From Aeromonas sp. FDAARGOS 1405 (GTDB lineage: Bacteria > Pseudomonadota > Gammaproteobacteria > Enterobacterales > Aeromonadaceae), in assembly GCF_019048265.1 (NCBI RefSeq), contig NZ_CP077311.1, positions 4,287,001 through 4,351,000 on the forward strand: a DNA stretch of 64,000 nucleotides. The letters run 5' to 3'. Of this stretch, positions 1-8,266 are shown piece by piece. Every line of letters begins with the position of its first letter. Positions within the stretch are counted from its first letter, which is position 1. Both the position numbers and the translations under genes were made by a program. The notes under the pieces were generated by a model. It worked only from the letters and a program-made list of their open reading frames with translations. It was not told the DNA's origin and ran no database searches.

Positions 1-3000
1 CTGCAAACCCGGCAGCAGATAGGCCGACAGCGTCACCTGGGTGTTGTCGCCACTGCCCGCGGTATCGAGAGAGACATCGCTCATCCCCAGCGACTCGCCG
101 ATACTCGACACCACGCCATTCGCCTGACTCACCGCGCCGGCCACCAGCAGACCGTTGAAACCGCCATCCTCACCGCCAGTCTGCAACCCTTTGCCACGCA
201 GCAGATAGGAGAGCTGTTCCGACTGCGCCATCTGCGGCTCGGAGTAGACAGTGATCTCCGGCTTGCTGGCAGGGCCGGTCACCCGCACCCCGACCGTCAC
301 CTGACCCTCGATGGTATCGGGATCCCGGTTGGCCTCGATGTTGAGGAACGGCCGATCCAGCGGACCGGAGAAGAGGATCCGCCCCTCCTTGATGATGAGG
401 TTCTGACCATAGGCCTTGAAGCGGCCGTTGGTCAGCACCAGCTGGCCGTTGCCTGCCAGCGGCTTCTCGGGATCCTGACGGATATTGAGACCGCCGGAGA
501 CATCGGTCTTCAGCCCCATGGCATCGAGCTTCACATCGTTGCCAAGGCGGATCGCCACCTTCATCGCCAGCGGCAGGCTGGCCTGCTTGGGAGCCGGGGG
601 CAGATCGTCATAGACCACGGTCACATCATCGGAGACCGCCACTGCCGAATCCGGCAAGCTCTTGACCAGAATGCGCGCCCAGGGAATATCCACCTGACCG
701 GTAATCCGGGTCTCCTCCCCCAGCGACACCGCGATATCGGGCGAGACTCTGACCCGGCCCATGCCCGGATATTGCGCCTCCAGATCCTTGCCCTGAATGG
801 TGAGGCTGCCGCTGACCGGCATCTTGGCCCAGCTGAGCCAGCCGCCCAACGCCAGCGGCCCCTTGCCCACCAGCATGGAGCCATCGAGCTCGGCGCGGTT
901 GCCTTCGATCTTGAGGCGGGTCACCAGCTTGGTCAGGGTCACCATGTCGGAGTGGGTCTGCACTTCACCGTCACGCAGGTTGAGCTGACCAAACAGCAGG
1001 GGCGCCGCCAGGGTGCCGTCGAAGCGGGCATCGGCGGAGATGATCCCTTGCAGGGAGCGCACCTCAGGGATGAGCGGCGCAAAGGTATTGAGCTTGAGAT
1101 CGTCAAACTTGAGCTGACCACCTAGCAGACCGCGACCGGCAGGCTCCCTGATCAGCAAATCGGTATCGATATTGCCGATCTGTTTGGAGGCAAAATCGAG
1201 GCGAATGGCCGCCTGCTGCCGCTCGAAATCCAGGGCCAGGGCCAGCTGCTGATAGTCGGTCTTGAGACCATCGGCCACAAAAGTGCCCGGCGTGGTGCGT
1301 ACCACCGCATGCAGGGTCGGCTGATTGCCACGCCAGCTGGCACGCCCATCGGCGGAGAGCATCGCCTGCCAGCGGAAGTTGTCCGGCAACCAGGGGCGCA
1401 GCCGCTTGAGATCAAACTCGCTCAGGGCAAACTCCAGGGTGCCCTGCGCAGCGGAGACCTGACTCCCCTTGACGCAGAGGCTTGCACCCTGGGAGCCGAG
1501 GCAGAGATCCCCCATCGCCAGCCGCTGACGCGGCAGATCGAGATCCAGCGCCCAGGGGGAGCTCAAGTCCCAACGGCGCAGCGGGGTTTTCAGCCGCAAC
1601 TCGGAGAGCGCCCCGCGCCAGTGATCCCCGCGCACGCCGCCACCCAGTTTGAGGTTGGCCGCAACAGGGTCACCCTTCATGGTCAGGGTCAACAGATGCT
1701 GACTGATATCGCCGCTGAGGTTCAGGGCCAGCTGGCTGAGCTTGGTCTCACCCTGTTTCAACTGCGCCACCAACAGCGAGAGCTCACCGGCCGGTTTCGC
1801 ACCGATCGCCACATTGCCCTTGAGGCTAATACCCTTCAGGTCGGTGCCGGCATAGTAGAGCCGGTCGGAGGCCAGATCCGCATCGATTTTTGGCGTCTGC
1901 TGATTGCCACTGACCTTCACCTGTCCCTTGATATCCCCTTTCAGGCCGGGATAGATACCCCCCAGCTGGGGAGCCTGCAGGTTAGCATCGAGCTTCCATT
2001 GGGCAGTGCTGATGCTGCCCTTGGCCTGCAACTGGTTGGGGCCACTTTGCAGCGAGAGCGCCGGGATCTGCCACTCCATCTTGTCGTTACCACTGAGCTC
2101 CCCCTTGAGGGCCAGCGGGTACTGGTTGAGCTTGCCATCCACCTTGAGCTTGGGCAGTTTCAGCTCCCAGTGGCCCGCTTCGTTCATCACGAAACGGCTC
2201 TCCAGCTCACCGGCCAGCGTCCCTTTCAGCTCGGGCAGCAGCTCGGCCGGATTGATCCCCTTGAACAGGGTGGTTCCCTGCCACTCGATCCCCTTGTTCC
2301 AGGCGAGCTTGCCATCGAGCTTCAACTCCCCCTTGAGGGCATTGAGCTGCAAGGCGATCTTGCTGAGCCGCTCCAGATCCCCCTTCCCGTCCAGCGCAAG
2401 CTTGAAGGGGGGGACATCGGTCCCCTTGCCGGAGGTATTGAGGGCAAACTGATAGCCGGAGAGCTTGCCCTTGGCGGTCAGGCTCCCCTTGTCCAGCCGA
2501 TAGCTCGGCTCATCTTTGGCGGGCTTGTGCAACGGCCAGCCGAGGCTCTTCCAGTCGAGGGCCAAATCAAAAGGGAGATCCGGGTCGAGCGAGGCCAGAG
2601 AGCCCTTGAGATTGGCGGCGATCGGCCCTTTGGCCGACAACGCCAGCCCCAGCTTGCCGACCGAACCGCTCAGCGCCAGCGTGGCCTGCTCCCCTTGCAG
2701 CTCGCCATCCAGCAGCCCCTTGCGGGCCTTGGCATCCAGCGTCACCGCCAGCGGATAGTCATCACTGAGCTGGATGTGTCCCTTGAGCGCCAGATCGGCC
2801 ATGGCGTGGCGCAGCGAGAGCTCGCGCACCTCGATGCGATCGTCGGCAGCAGTGGCCGAGAGCAGCAGCTTGTCGAGCCCTTCAATCAGCTCGCCCTGCT
2901 TATATTGCACCCGGGTCGCGCTGACCCCTTCCAGCTGGATGGGGAAAGGAAGATGAATGGCGGGCAGGAGAATGGGGGCTGCCTTTGCCGTATTTGCAGC

Positions 3001-3666
3001 TGGCGCCCCGTTGCCCTGTTTGGGGGTCTTGGCGCTGGCCTTGTCGTTGCGCGCCACCGCAGCACCGGCTTGCTTCTCGTTAGCGGCCGGCTGCTTGGCG
3101 GATTTGGCTGCGCTGGCGGGTGCCGCGTCATCCAGCGTCACCTTCAAGTTATCGAGCACCGGGCCGCGTACAATCAGCCCCTTGCGATTGAGGGTGGCGC
3201 CGATATCGAGGGACCCCAGGGTCACGGCCACGCCGGGCACCGCCAGATCGAGATCGGCTACCTTGAGGCTATCGACCTGGATCTTGAGTGGCAGCGGGCG
3301 CCAGACAAAGGGCTCGGAAGGCTCTTCCGGCGCAGGCTCGGAGTCGGCTACCTTGACCACCGGATGGGTCACCGCCAGGGATTTTATCCAGAGCTTACCC
3401 TGCAGCAACTTGCCCAGATCCCAGTCGAGCACGGCGCGATCCACCGTGACATCCACCAGCTCATCCTGCCAGCCGGCCCCTTCCAGGGTCCAGCCATAGC
3501 CAAGCTGACCGGCCACCAGCTCTCCCTTTAGGGAGGGCAGCGCCGCCTTGGCCTGTTGCCACAACCACTTGTTGCCCTGATGGGTAAAACCCAGCAGGCT
3601 GACGCCGATGAGCAGCAGGAACACCAGCCCCATCAGCCAGAGAAAAATGCGTTTTAGCCAGATCAC
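1..3666 (-). CDS. tamB: Translocation and assembly module subunit TamB (3' end cut by window edge)
   Basis: TamB is an inner-membrane-anchored periplasmic protein that works with TamA in outer-membrane biogenesis, probably as a bridge between the membranes. The frame stays open from base 3666 to base 1, giving 1222 codons; the E. coli protein has about 1259 residues, so only the last few dozen are missing. Residues 1-25 form a hydrophobic anchor (KRIFLWLMGLVFLLL). The long middle is repetitive beta-helix-type sequence, and the last visible residues (SAYLLPGLQ) match the conserved DUF490 end. Residues about 180-232 are an Ala/Lys/Pro-rich low-complexity insert. I chose the GTG at 3666 because it has a G-run eight bases upstream and gives the usual TamB beginning. 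It lies 61 bases after the tamA stop, in the same operon. A look-alike start 65 bases upstream is described separately. Confidence 0.95.
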   Translation of the reverse strand, partial: MIWLKRIFLWLMGLVFLLLIGVSLLGFTHQGNKWLWQQAKAALPSLKGELVAGQLGYGWTLEGAGWQDELVDVTVDRAVLDWDLGKLLQGKLWIKSLAVTHPVVKVADSEPAPEEPSEPFVWRPLPLKIQVDSLKVADLDLAVPGVAVTLGSLDIGATLNRKGLIVRGPVLDNLKVTLDDAAPASAAKSAKQPAANEKQAGAAVARNDKASAKTPKQGNGAPAANTAKAAPILLPAIHLPFPIQLEGVSATRVQYKQGELIEGLDKLLLSATAADDRIEVRELSLRHAMADLALKGHIQLSDDYPLAVTLDAKARKGLLDGELQGEQATLALSGSVGKLGLALSAKGPIAANLKGSLASLDPDLPFDLALDWKSLGWPLHKPAKDEPSYRLDKGSLTAKGKLSGYQFALNTSGKGTDVPPFKLALDGKGDLERLSKIALQLNALKGELKLDGKLAWNKGIEWQGTTLFKGINPAELLPELKGTLAGELESRFVMNEAGHWELKLPKLKVDGKLNQYPLALKGELSGNDKMEWQIPALSLQSGPNQLQAKGSISTAQWKLDANLQAPQLGGIYPGLKGDIKGQVKVSGNQQTPKIDADLASDRLYYAGTDLKGISLKGNVAIGAKPAGELSLLVAQLKQGETKLSQLALNLSGDISQHLLTLTMKGDPVAANLKLGGGVRGDHWRGALSELRLKTPLRRWDLSSPWALDLDLPRQRLAMGDLCLGSQGASLCVKGSQVSAAQGTLEFALSEFDLKRLRPWLPDNFRWQAMLSADGRASWRGNQPTLHAVVRTTPGTFVADGLKTDYQQLALALDFERQQAAIRLDFASKQIGNIDTDLLIREPAGRGLLGGQLKFDDLKLNTFAPLIPEVRSLQGIISADARFDGTLAAPLLFGQLNLRDGEVQTHSDMVTLTKLVTRLKIEGNRAELDGSMLVGKGPLALGGWLSWAKMPVSGSLTIQGKDLEAQYPGMGRVRVSPDIAVSLGEETRITGQVDIPWARILVKSLPDSAVAVSDDVTVVYDDLPPAPKQASLPLAMKVAIRLGNDVKLDAMGLKTDVSGGLNIRQDPEKPLAGNGQLVLTNGRFKAYGQNLIIKEGRILFSGPLDRPFLNIEANRDPDTIEGQVTVGVRVTGPASKPEITVYSEPQMAQSEQLSYLLRGKGLQTGGEDGGFNGLLVAGAVSQANGVVSSIGESLGMSDVSLDTAGSGDNTQVTLSAYLLPGLQ

Positions 3667-3731
3667 AATGCAGACCCCCGCGCAAGATACAGCCGCAGCG
3701 GCCAAAGAAAAAAGCGTTTAGACAACATCAT
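3663..3731 (-). other. 22-codon ORF bridging tamA and tamB; apparent duplicated tamB start
   Basis: An ATG at 3731 overlaps the tamA stop (ATGA) and opens a 22-codon frame whose TGA overlaps the tamB GTG start (TTGTGATC). Its beginning, MMLSKRFFLWPLRL, resembles the tamB beginning, VIWLKRIFLWLMGL. At DNA level the two 42-base stretches align without gaps at roughly 31 of 42 identical bases. The copies are 65 bases apart, so they are out of frame; the tamB frame is -1 relative to this ORF. It may be the remnant of a small tandem duplication, or a coupling leader that passes ribosomes from tamA to tamB. Expression is not shown by the sequence. Confidence 0.4.
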
Positions 3732-5497
3732 AATTCAGGCCCCAATGCGAAATGCAGCCGCAAGGGCTTGTCCTCTTCCGATACCCCGACCGCCAGATCC
3801 AACCTGACCTGACCGATGGGGGTGACCCAGCGCACACCGACGCCGGTACCTATTTTCCAGGGCTCACTGTAATCGGTGGTGGAGGTGCCGCCATCCACAA
3901 ACATGGCCCCCAGCCACTTCTCGCTGAAGCGGTAGTTGTATTCCAGACTGGCCACGCTGGTGTAGCGGCCACCGGTCAGCTTGCCATCCGGCCCGGTGGG
4001 GGAGATGCTCTCGTAACCAAAGCCGCGCACCGTCTGATCGCCACCGGTAAAGAAGCGCAAAGACGGCGGCACCAGCGAGAAGCTGTCACCTATGATGGCC
4101 CCCTGCTCGGCCCGCATCAGGAATCTGTGGTTATCACCAAGAGTTCGCAGCCACTTGCTGCGTCCCCACACCCGCATAAAGCTGATGTCGGAGCCCCATC
4201 TGGGATCGGAGAACTCCAGCGTCAGCTGCTGGCGATCCCCCCAGTCGGGCACCAGGGTGCCGCGCACCCGCAGTCGGGACCAAGAGACCCCGGGGATCAG
4301 CAACAAGCTGTTCCCCTCGTCGGCGCCCTGGGTATAGATCTCGTTCTCCAGCCGGATAAAGACGTCCCGATCCCAGCTCTCCGGCCGCCGCGTCCAGCGG
4401 TGCACACCGATAGTGGTGAGATCGGAGCGGGTATCGTTGTTGTCCTTGTACTGGTAGCCGGTCTGGATGGAGTAGTAGTCCCGCAGCGGGTTGCCCACCG
4501 GGATCTGATAGTCGAAGCTGAGCTCTGCCTCCGGCGCCGACACCTTGGCGGTGGCAAACAGGCGGTGGCCGTAGCGGTTGACCCAAGGCTTCTCCCAGGT
4601 GGCACTCATCCGCGGCCCCACGTCGGTGGCGTAACCGATACCGGTCTCGATTTCGTGATCGACCCGGTTATCCAGCGTCACCGCGATGGGCACCCGATAG
4701 TTGCTCGCCTCGCTCAATACCGGCTTGATATCGACCTGACGGAACAGCTTGGTGGAGGAGACATCCTGCGACATCTCGGCCAGACGGATGGCGAGATAGG
4801 GGTCGCCGCTCTTGATGTTGATAAGCGGGCGAATAAGGTGAAGCGCTTCGGGAGTGGCATCGTAGCGGATCTCGCCAAAACGGTAGCGATGGCCCGATTC
4901 GAACAGAATAAAGATCTCCGCCGTCCCCTTGTCCGGGAACACCTTGACCTGACTCTTGCTCAGCTTGGCATCAAAGTAACCGCGAGCCAGCCCGAGGCTG
5001 CCGAGATCCGCCTTGATGGATTCATATTTGGCATGATTGAGGGGATCCCCCTCTTTGAGGGGCAACTTGTCCAGCAGGGCGCTGTAGAGCTCATCGCTAC
5101 CCGCATCCCCCTCCAGCAGGATATCGAGGCGGGAGACGATGACCGGCTCCCCTTTATCTACCTCAATCACCACTTTGGATGGAGTCTTCTTGTCGCGACT
5201 CAGGGTGATTTTCGGCTGGTAGTAGCCGTAGACCTGCAGCGCCTTTTGCACGCTCTCGGTAATTTTGGCTCGGGCGGGACGATACTGGCGCTCCTGATAG
5301 ACCGGCAGGGCATTGAGGTAGGCTTCAGCGTTGTCCTTGTTCTCCCCTTTCAACCCCTTGACCTGATAGGTGAGCTTGGCGGCAAACGCGGGTGAGGCCA
5401 GCAGCGACAACAACAGCCCAAGCAGTAACAAGCCACGGCGAAATGGAGGTCCGGACAGTGAACGCCCTGCCAGCAGGGATGAAATGCATCCTGTCAA
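3728..5497 (-). CDS. tamA: Outer-membrane translocation and assembly protein TamA
   Basis: TamA is a BamA/Omp85-family outer-membrane protein that pairs with TamB and helps insert certain autotransporters and other outer-membrane proteins. The 589-residue product (E. coli about 577) begins with a signal peptide ending SPAFA, followed by POTRA-type repeats (about residues 40-270) and a C-terminal beta-barrel (about 280-589). The barrel contains the family GGD...RGF region (FFTGGDQTVRGFGYESI) and ends in a short hydrophobic strand (RLHFALGPEL). It is the first gene of the tamA-tamB pair, and its TGA overlaps the ATG of a short bridging ORF. The start at 5497 is supported by the complete signal peptide. 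Confidence 0.95.
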   Translation of the reverse strand: MTGCISSLLAGRSLSGPPFRRGLLLLGLLLSLLASPAFAAKLTYQVKGLKGENKDNAEAYLNALPVYQERQYRPARAKITESVQKALQVYGYYQPKITLSRDKKTPSKVVIEVDKGEPVIVSRLDILLEGDAGSDELYSALLDKLPLKEGDPLNHAKYESIKADLGSLGLARGYFDAKLSKSQVKVFPDKGTAEIFILFESGHRYRFGEIRYDATPEALHLIRPLINIKSGDPYLAIRLAEMSQDVSSTKLFRQVDIKPVLSEASNYRVPIAVTLDNRVDHEIETGIGYATDVGPRMSATWEKPWVNRYGHRLFATAKVSAPEAELSFDYQIPVGNPLRDYYSIQTGYQYKDNNDTRSDLTTIGVHRWTRRPESWDRDVFIRLENEIYTQGADEGNSLLLIPGVSWSRLRVRGTLVPDWGDRQQLTLEFSDPRWGSDISFMRVWGRSKWLRTLGDNHRFLMRAEQGAIIGDSFSLVPPSLRFFTGGDQTVRGFGYESISPTGPDGKLTGGRYTSVASLEYNYRFSEKWLGAMFVDGGTSTTDYSEPWKIGTGVGVRWVTPIGQVRLDLAVGVSEEDKPLRLHFALGPEL

Positions 5498-6009
5498 AGG
5501 TCAATATTCCTGAATCTGTGGTGAAGGAAACCAGCGCCCTTTCGGGTCAACCCCGAATGCGGCGCAGCACGCCATACAGTGCATGGCCGTGACACAACAA
5601 TGCGCGCCAGAAAAATGGCGAACCTTATCCTAACATAGGCGTTGGCCAGCGACAGCGCAGCGCCATTGGCAAATTCGCCATATCTTTTAAGAGGTTGACC
5701 ACAAATCACACATTTTGGTGACAATTACGACGCCCCGCTTTTCCTATAGGGGGATCCAGCCCGACTCAGAGGAGGATCCCCATCACTGACTGCATTATTC
5801 GCTAACATTTCCCAATTCTTGCCATTCCCTATCCACCACGACAGGGTTTGTCGGTATAACGCTGTTCCACCGCTGAACCAACCTGACACCCGCCAGAGCC
5901 CGCCACAGAGAGTGATTAAGAATTGCTCGTTCAGCGCAATCGAATTATCCCGCTGCCTTTGCAGACGTCCCTCCCTCACACTTGAACCATCAACTGAAGG
6001 AGACACATC
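5498..6009. other. Gene-poor divergent intergenic region with one inverted repeat
   Basis: About 510 bases separate the starts of tamA (leftward) and the small membrane protein gene (rightward), so both promoters should lie here. No convincing coding frame is present; the frames that cross it have no family resemblance and poor start contexts. The one clear structure is an 8-bp inverted repeat, GGGGATCC at 5750-5757 and GGATCCCC at 5774-5781, with a 16-base loop and no T-tract. I see no operator that I can name. Confidence 0.5.
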
Positions 6010-6384
6010 ATGCATGCACGTAGCGAACAGATGGCTGACTATATTGCCGATCGTCTCGAGTTCATCACCTTTCTCGCCTGCTGCAGCGCCCTGCTGGCCC
6101 TGCTGACCGGCATGAGTGGCCAACAGGCGCTGGCCTTTACCGCCCTGAACCTGCCGTTTGGCCTCGGTATTCTGTTGGGGATGGCGATGCTGGCCCCCCT
6201 GCCCGTCCACTGGCGGCTGCCGGGGATCACCTTGCTGCTGGCAGGTTGCGCCCTGATGACCCTGCAACTGGGGGGGGAGTGGCTCAATCCGCTGGCTATA
6301 TGGAGCCTCTACGCCCTGCTCGGGCTGGAGATCATCTGGCAAGCGCGTCCCCGCGCAGTGCTGGCAACCCGCGCTCGCCAATAG
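6010..6384 (+). CDS. Small hydrophobic membrane protein of unknown function
   Basis: The 124-residue product is mostly hydrophobic, with about four likely membrane segments (roughly residues 18-38, 42-62, 67-86 and 93-112) and a basic C-terminal tail (RPRAVLATRARQ). I do not recognise a family. The start is well supported by GAAGGAG seven bases before the ATG. It stands alone between the tamA promoter region and ppiC on the same strand, with 142 bases to ppiC. Base use resembles the neighbouring genes, so nothing suggests recent transfer. Confidence 0.75.
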   Translation: MHARSEQMADYIADRLEFITFLACCSALLALLTGMSGQQALAFTALNLPFGLGILLGMAMLAPLPVHWRLPGITLLLAGCALMTLQLGGEWLNPLAIWSLYALLGLEIIWQARPRAVLATRARQ

Positions 6385-6526
6385 GAGCGACGATCGCCGG
6401 TAAATGGCGGACTGTGAGGGCTGACGCAGGTGGCAAATTGGGGTACTCTTGCGCCCCCATTTGTCAATACGATGTGCCGCCATCCTGGCGTAAACAATCG
6501 TCACCATCACTTCCAGGAGCGCCCCG

Positions 6527-6805
6527 ATGAAAAAAGCCTGTGCCCAGCATATTCTGGTCAAGACCGAAAAACAGTGTCTGGAAATCAAGGAGAAGATCGA
6601 GAAGGGAGCCGACTTCGGCCAGATGGCCAAGCGCTTCTCTACCTGTCCCTCAGGCAAGCGTTTTGGCGATTTGGGAGAATTTTCCAAGGGAGATATGGTG
6701 AAAGCATTTGACGATGCCGTATTCAAGGGTGAACTGCTCAAGGTGCTGGGGCCTGTGCGCACCAAGTTCGGCTTCCATCTGATCAAAGTGCTCTATCGCA
6801 ACTAA
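6527..6805 (+). CDS. ppiC: Peptidyl-prolyl cis-trans isomerase C (parvulin)
   Basis: PpiC is a small cytoplasmic parvulin that isomerises peptide bonds preceding proline. The 92-residue product is a single rotamase domain with the usual motifs: [12 protein letters not shown] at the N-terminus, the [15 protein letters not shown] loop, [12 protein letters not shown], and the closing [11 protein letters not shown]. There is no signal peptide, which separates it from SurA and PpiD. The length matches E. coli PpiC (93). CCAGGAG upstream of the ATG is a good ribosome-binding site. It appears to be a single-gene unit. Confidence 0.94.
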   Translation: MKKACAQHILVKTEKQCLEIKEKIEKGADFGQMAKRFSTCPSGKRFGDLGEFSKGDMVKAFDDAVFKGELLKVLGPVRTKFGFHLIKVLYRN

Positions 6806-6984
6806 GTCATCGCAACTGACCATTTTCTCGGTGAAGCTCCCGTCAGGCGGGCTTCATCGACCTCTGCATCTCCCTCGCAAAACTGACCAAAACCACGCCA
6901 AACCCTCATCAATTTACTAACGTTATCAGGCAATTAAGTTTATCCTTCTCGGCATTGTCCACATTCGACGATGGATCCCGTGCT

Positions 6985-7659
6985 ATGCCCCGCTCTTGCT
7001 TGTGGCCCCTGCTGGCCTGGTTACTCCCGCTCGCTGGCGCCCTCGGCAGCCGCTTTCATCTCTGGCCCTGGTGGATCGGTTTTGCGATCTGTCTCATCGG
7101 AGCCCTTCTCTCCCTGATCTTGCTGGTACGCCTGCCCTGGAGCCGCAACCGCTACGCCAGCGGCCTTGGCGCCTTGCCGCTACTGCTGCCCCTGACATTT
7201 GTGGCACAGGCGCTGCGCATGCCGCTGATCAACGATGTGAGCACAGATCCCTACAATCCCCCCCAACTGCGCTGGGCGGCAGAGCTCAGAACGGCGCAGG
7301 ATCTGCCAATAAATAGCGCACCGCTGAAAGCAGTTGAGGCAAAACCCGGTCCTCTCTTTACCAGGGCCTCTCCTGCCGAAGTGGTGATTGAAGCCTGCGA
7401 ACTGATGCAGGAGCTGGGCTGGCAAGTACGACCCAGCCCCGACGGTCTGGATGCAGTGGTTACCACCGGCTGGTTCGGCTTTCAGGATGATGTGGCGCTG
7501 CGGGTCTTTGCTGGCCCCAAAGAGACCCGCATCGATATGCGATCAGCCTCCCGTCAAGGGCAAAGCGATCTGGGCACCAACCGGGCGCGGATCGAGGATT
7601 TCCTGACCCGCCTGAACGAGCGCCTCGGCCAGGCCTACAAACCCAATTTGAAACCGTAA
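6985..7659 (+). CDS. DUF1499 domain membrane protein
   Basis: The N-terminal part has about three hydrophobic segments (residues 4-22, 26-48 and 54-76). The C-terminal part (about 100-215) matches the DUF1499 family by its conserved phrases, VVTTGWFGFQDDVALRV and RIDMRSASRQGQSDLGTNRARI. The biochemical role of DUF1499 is not known to me. The ATG at 6985 gives 224 residues; a TTG at 6955 would add ten without a better ribosome site. Only 25 bases separate it from the YnjA-like gene downstream, so it is probably the first gene of the ynj-type operon. Confidence 0.75.
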   Translation: MPRSCLWPLLAWLLPLAGALGSRFHLWPWWIGFAICLIGALLSLILLVRLPWSRNRYASGLGALPLLLPLTFVAQALRMPLINDVSTDPYNPPQLRWAAELRTAQDLPINSAPLKAVEAKPGPLFTRASPAEVVIEACELMQELGWQVRPSPDGLDAVVTTGWFGFQDDVALRVFAGPKETRIDMRSASRQGQSDLGTNRARIEDFLTRLNERLGQAYKPNLKP

Positions 7660-7684
7660 GTGTGAAACAACAAGAAGGTAACTG

Positions 7685-8266
7685 ATGCGCGTTGAGGTCA
7701 AACCCGACCGGGAATATGCCTGGTTTATCCGCCCCTTTTTCTGGCTGCAAAAGCGCAACTATGGTCAGGTGCTTATTCCGGGCAAGTGCTGGGGCCGCTC
7801 GCCGCGCCTCTTTGCCGCCGTCGCCACCCTCTACGGGGTCATCAACCGCAAGCGCTCCCCCATCGACCCCGTGCTGCGCTCGCTGGTGACGGTGCGGGTC
7901 TCCCAGCTCAACTGGTGTCGTTTTTGCGTCGACATCAACGCCATGACCCTGGTAAAGAGAGCTGGCTCCAGCGAGAAGGTGGAGGCGCTGGCCAACTGGC
8001 GCGAAAGCCCCTTGTTCGACGAGCGGGAGAAAGCAGTGCTCGACTACACAGAAGCGATGACTGGCCTCGATGGGGTGAGCGACGAGCAGGCGGCCCGCCT
8101 CAAACCCTGGTTCGATGACGATGCCATGGTGGAACTGACCGGCCTTATCGCCTTCCAGAACATGTCGGCCAAGTTCAACGCCGCCCTCGATATCGCGCCG
8201 CAGGGCTTCTGCCAGCTGCCGGTGCAACCGGAACGCCCCGCCAAGCCCGACAGCAAGGACGCCTGA
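7685..8266 (+). CDS. ynjA: YnjA-like carboxymuconolactone decarboxylase/AhpD-fold protein
   Basis: The 193-residue product belongs to the AhpD/carboxymuconolactone-decarboxylase superfamily. The signature is the redox-type CxxC (C78-R-F-C81) in NWCRFCVDINAMTL, preceded by the LRSLVTVRVSQLN helix. Family members act as thiol peroxidase partners, but the substrate here is unknown. E. coli ynjA occupies the same place directly before the ynjBCD transporter genes, which supports the name. The stop overlaps the ATG of the next gene (TGATG), indicating translational coupling with the flavoprotein fusion. Confidence 0.82.
   Translation: MRVEVKPDREYAWFIRPFFWLQKRNYGQVLIPGKCWGRSPRLFAAVATLYGVINRKRSPIDPVLRSLVTVRVSQLNWCRFCVDINAMTLVKRAGSSEKVEALANWRESPLFDEREKAVLDYTEAMTGLDGVSDEQAARLKPWFDDDAMVELTGLIAFQNMSAKFNAALDIAPQGFCQLPVQPERPAKPDSKDA

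Noticed and set aside
1309..3531. 740-codon open frame on the plus strand
   Set aside because: It lies entirely antisense to tamB. Its Gln/Leu/Gly-rich sequence has no family features; such frames are expected opposite GC-rich genes.
3752..5395. 547-codon open frame on the plus strand
   Set aside because: Antisense to tamA, low-complexity composition and no recognisable domain or ribosome site.
5725..6786. 353-codon open frame on the minus strand
   Set aside because: It is opposite the small membrane protein gene and ppiC, both of which have proper starts; its sequence is Gln-rich noise.
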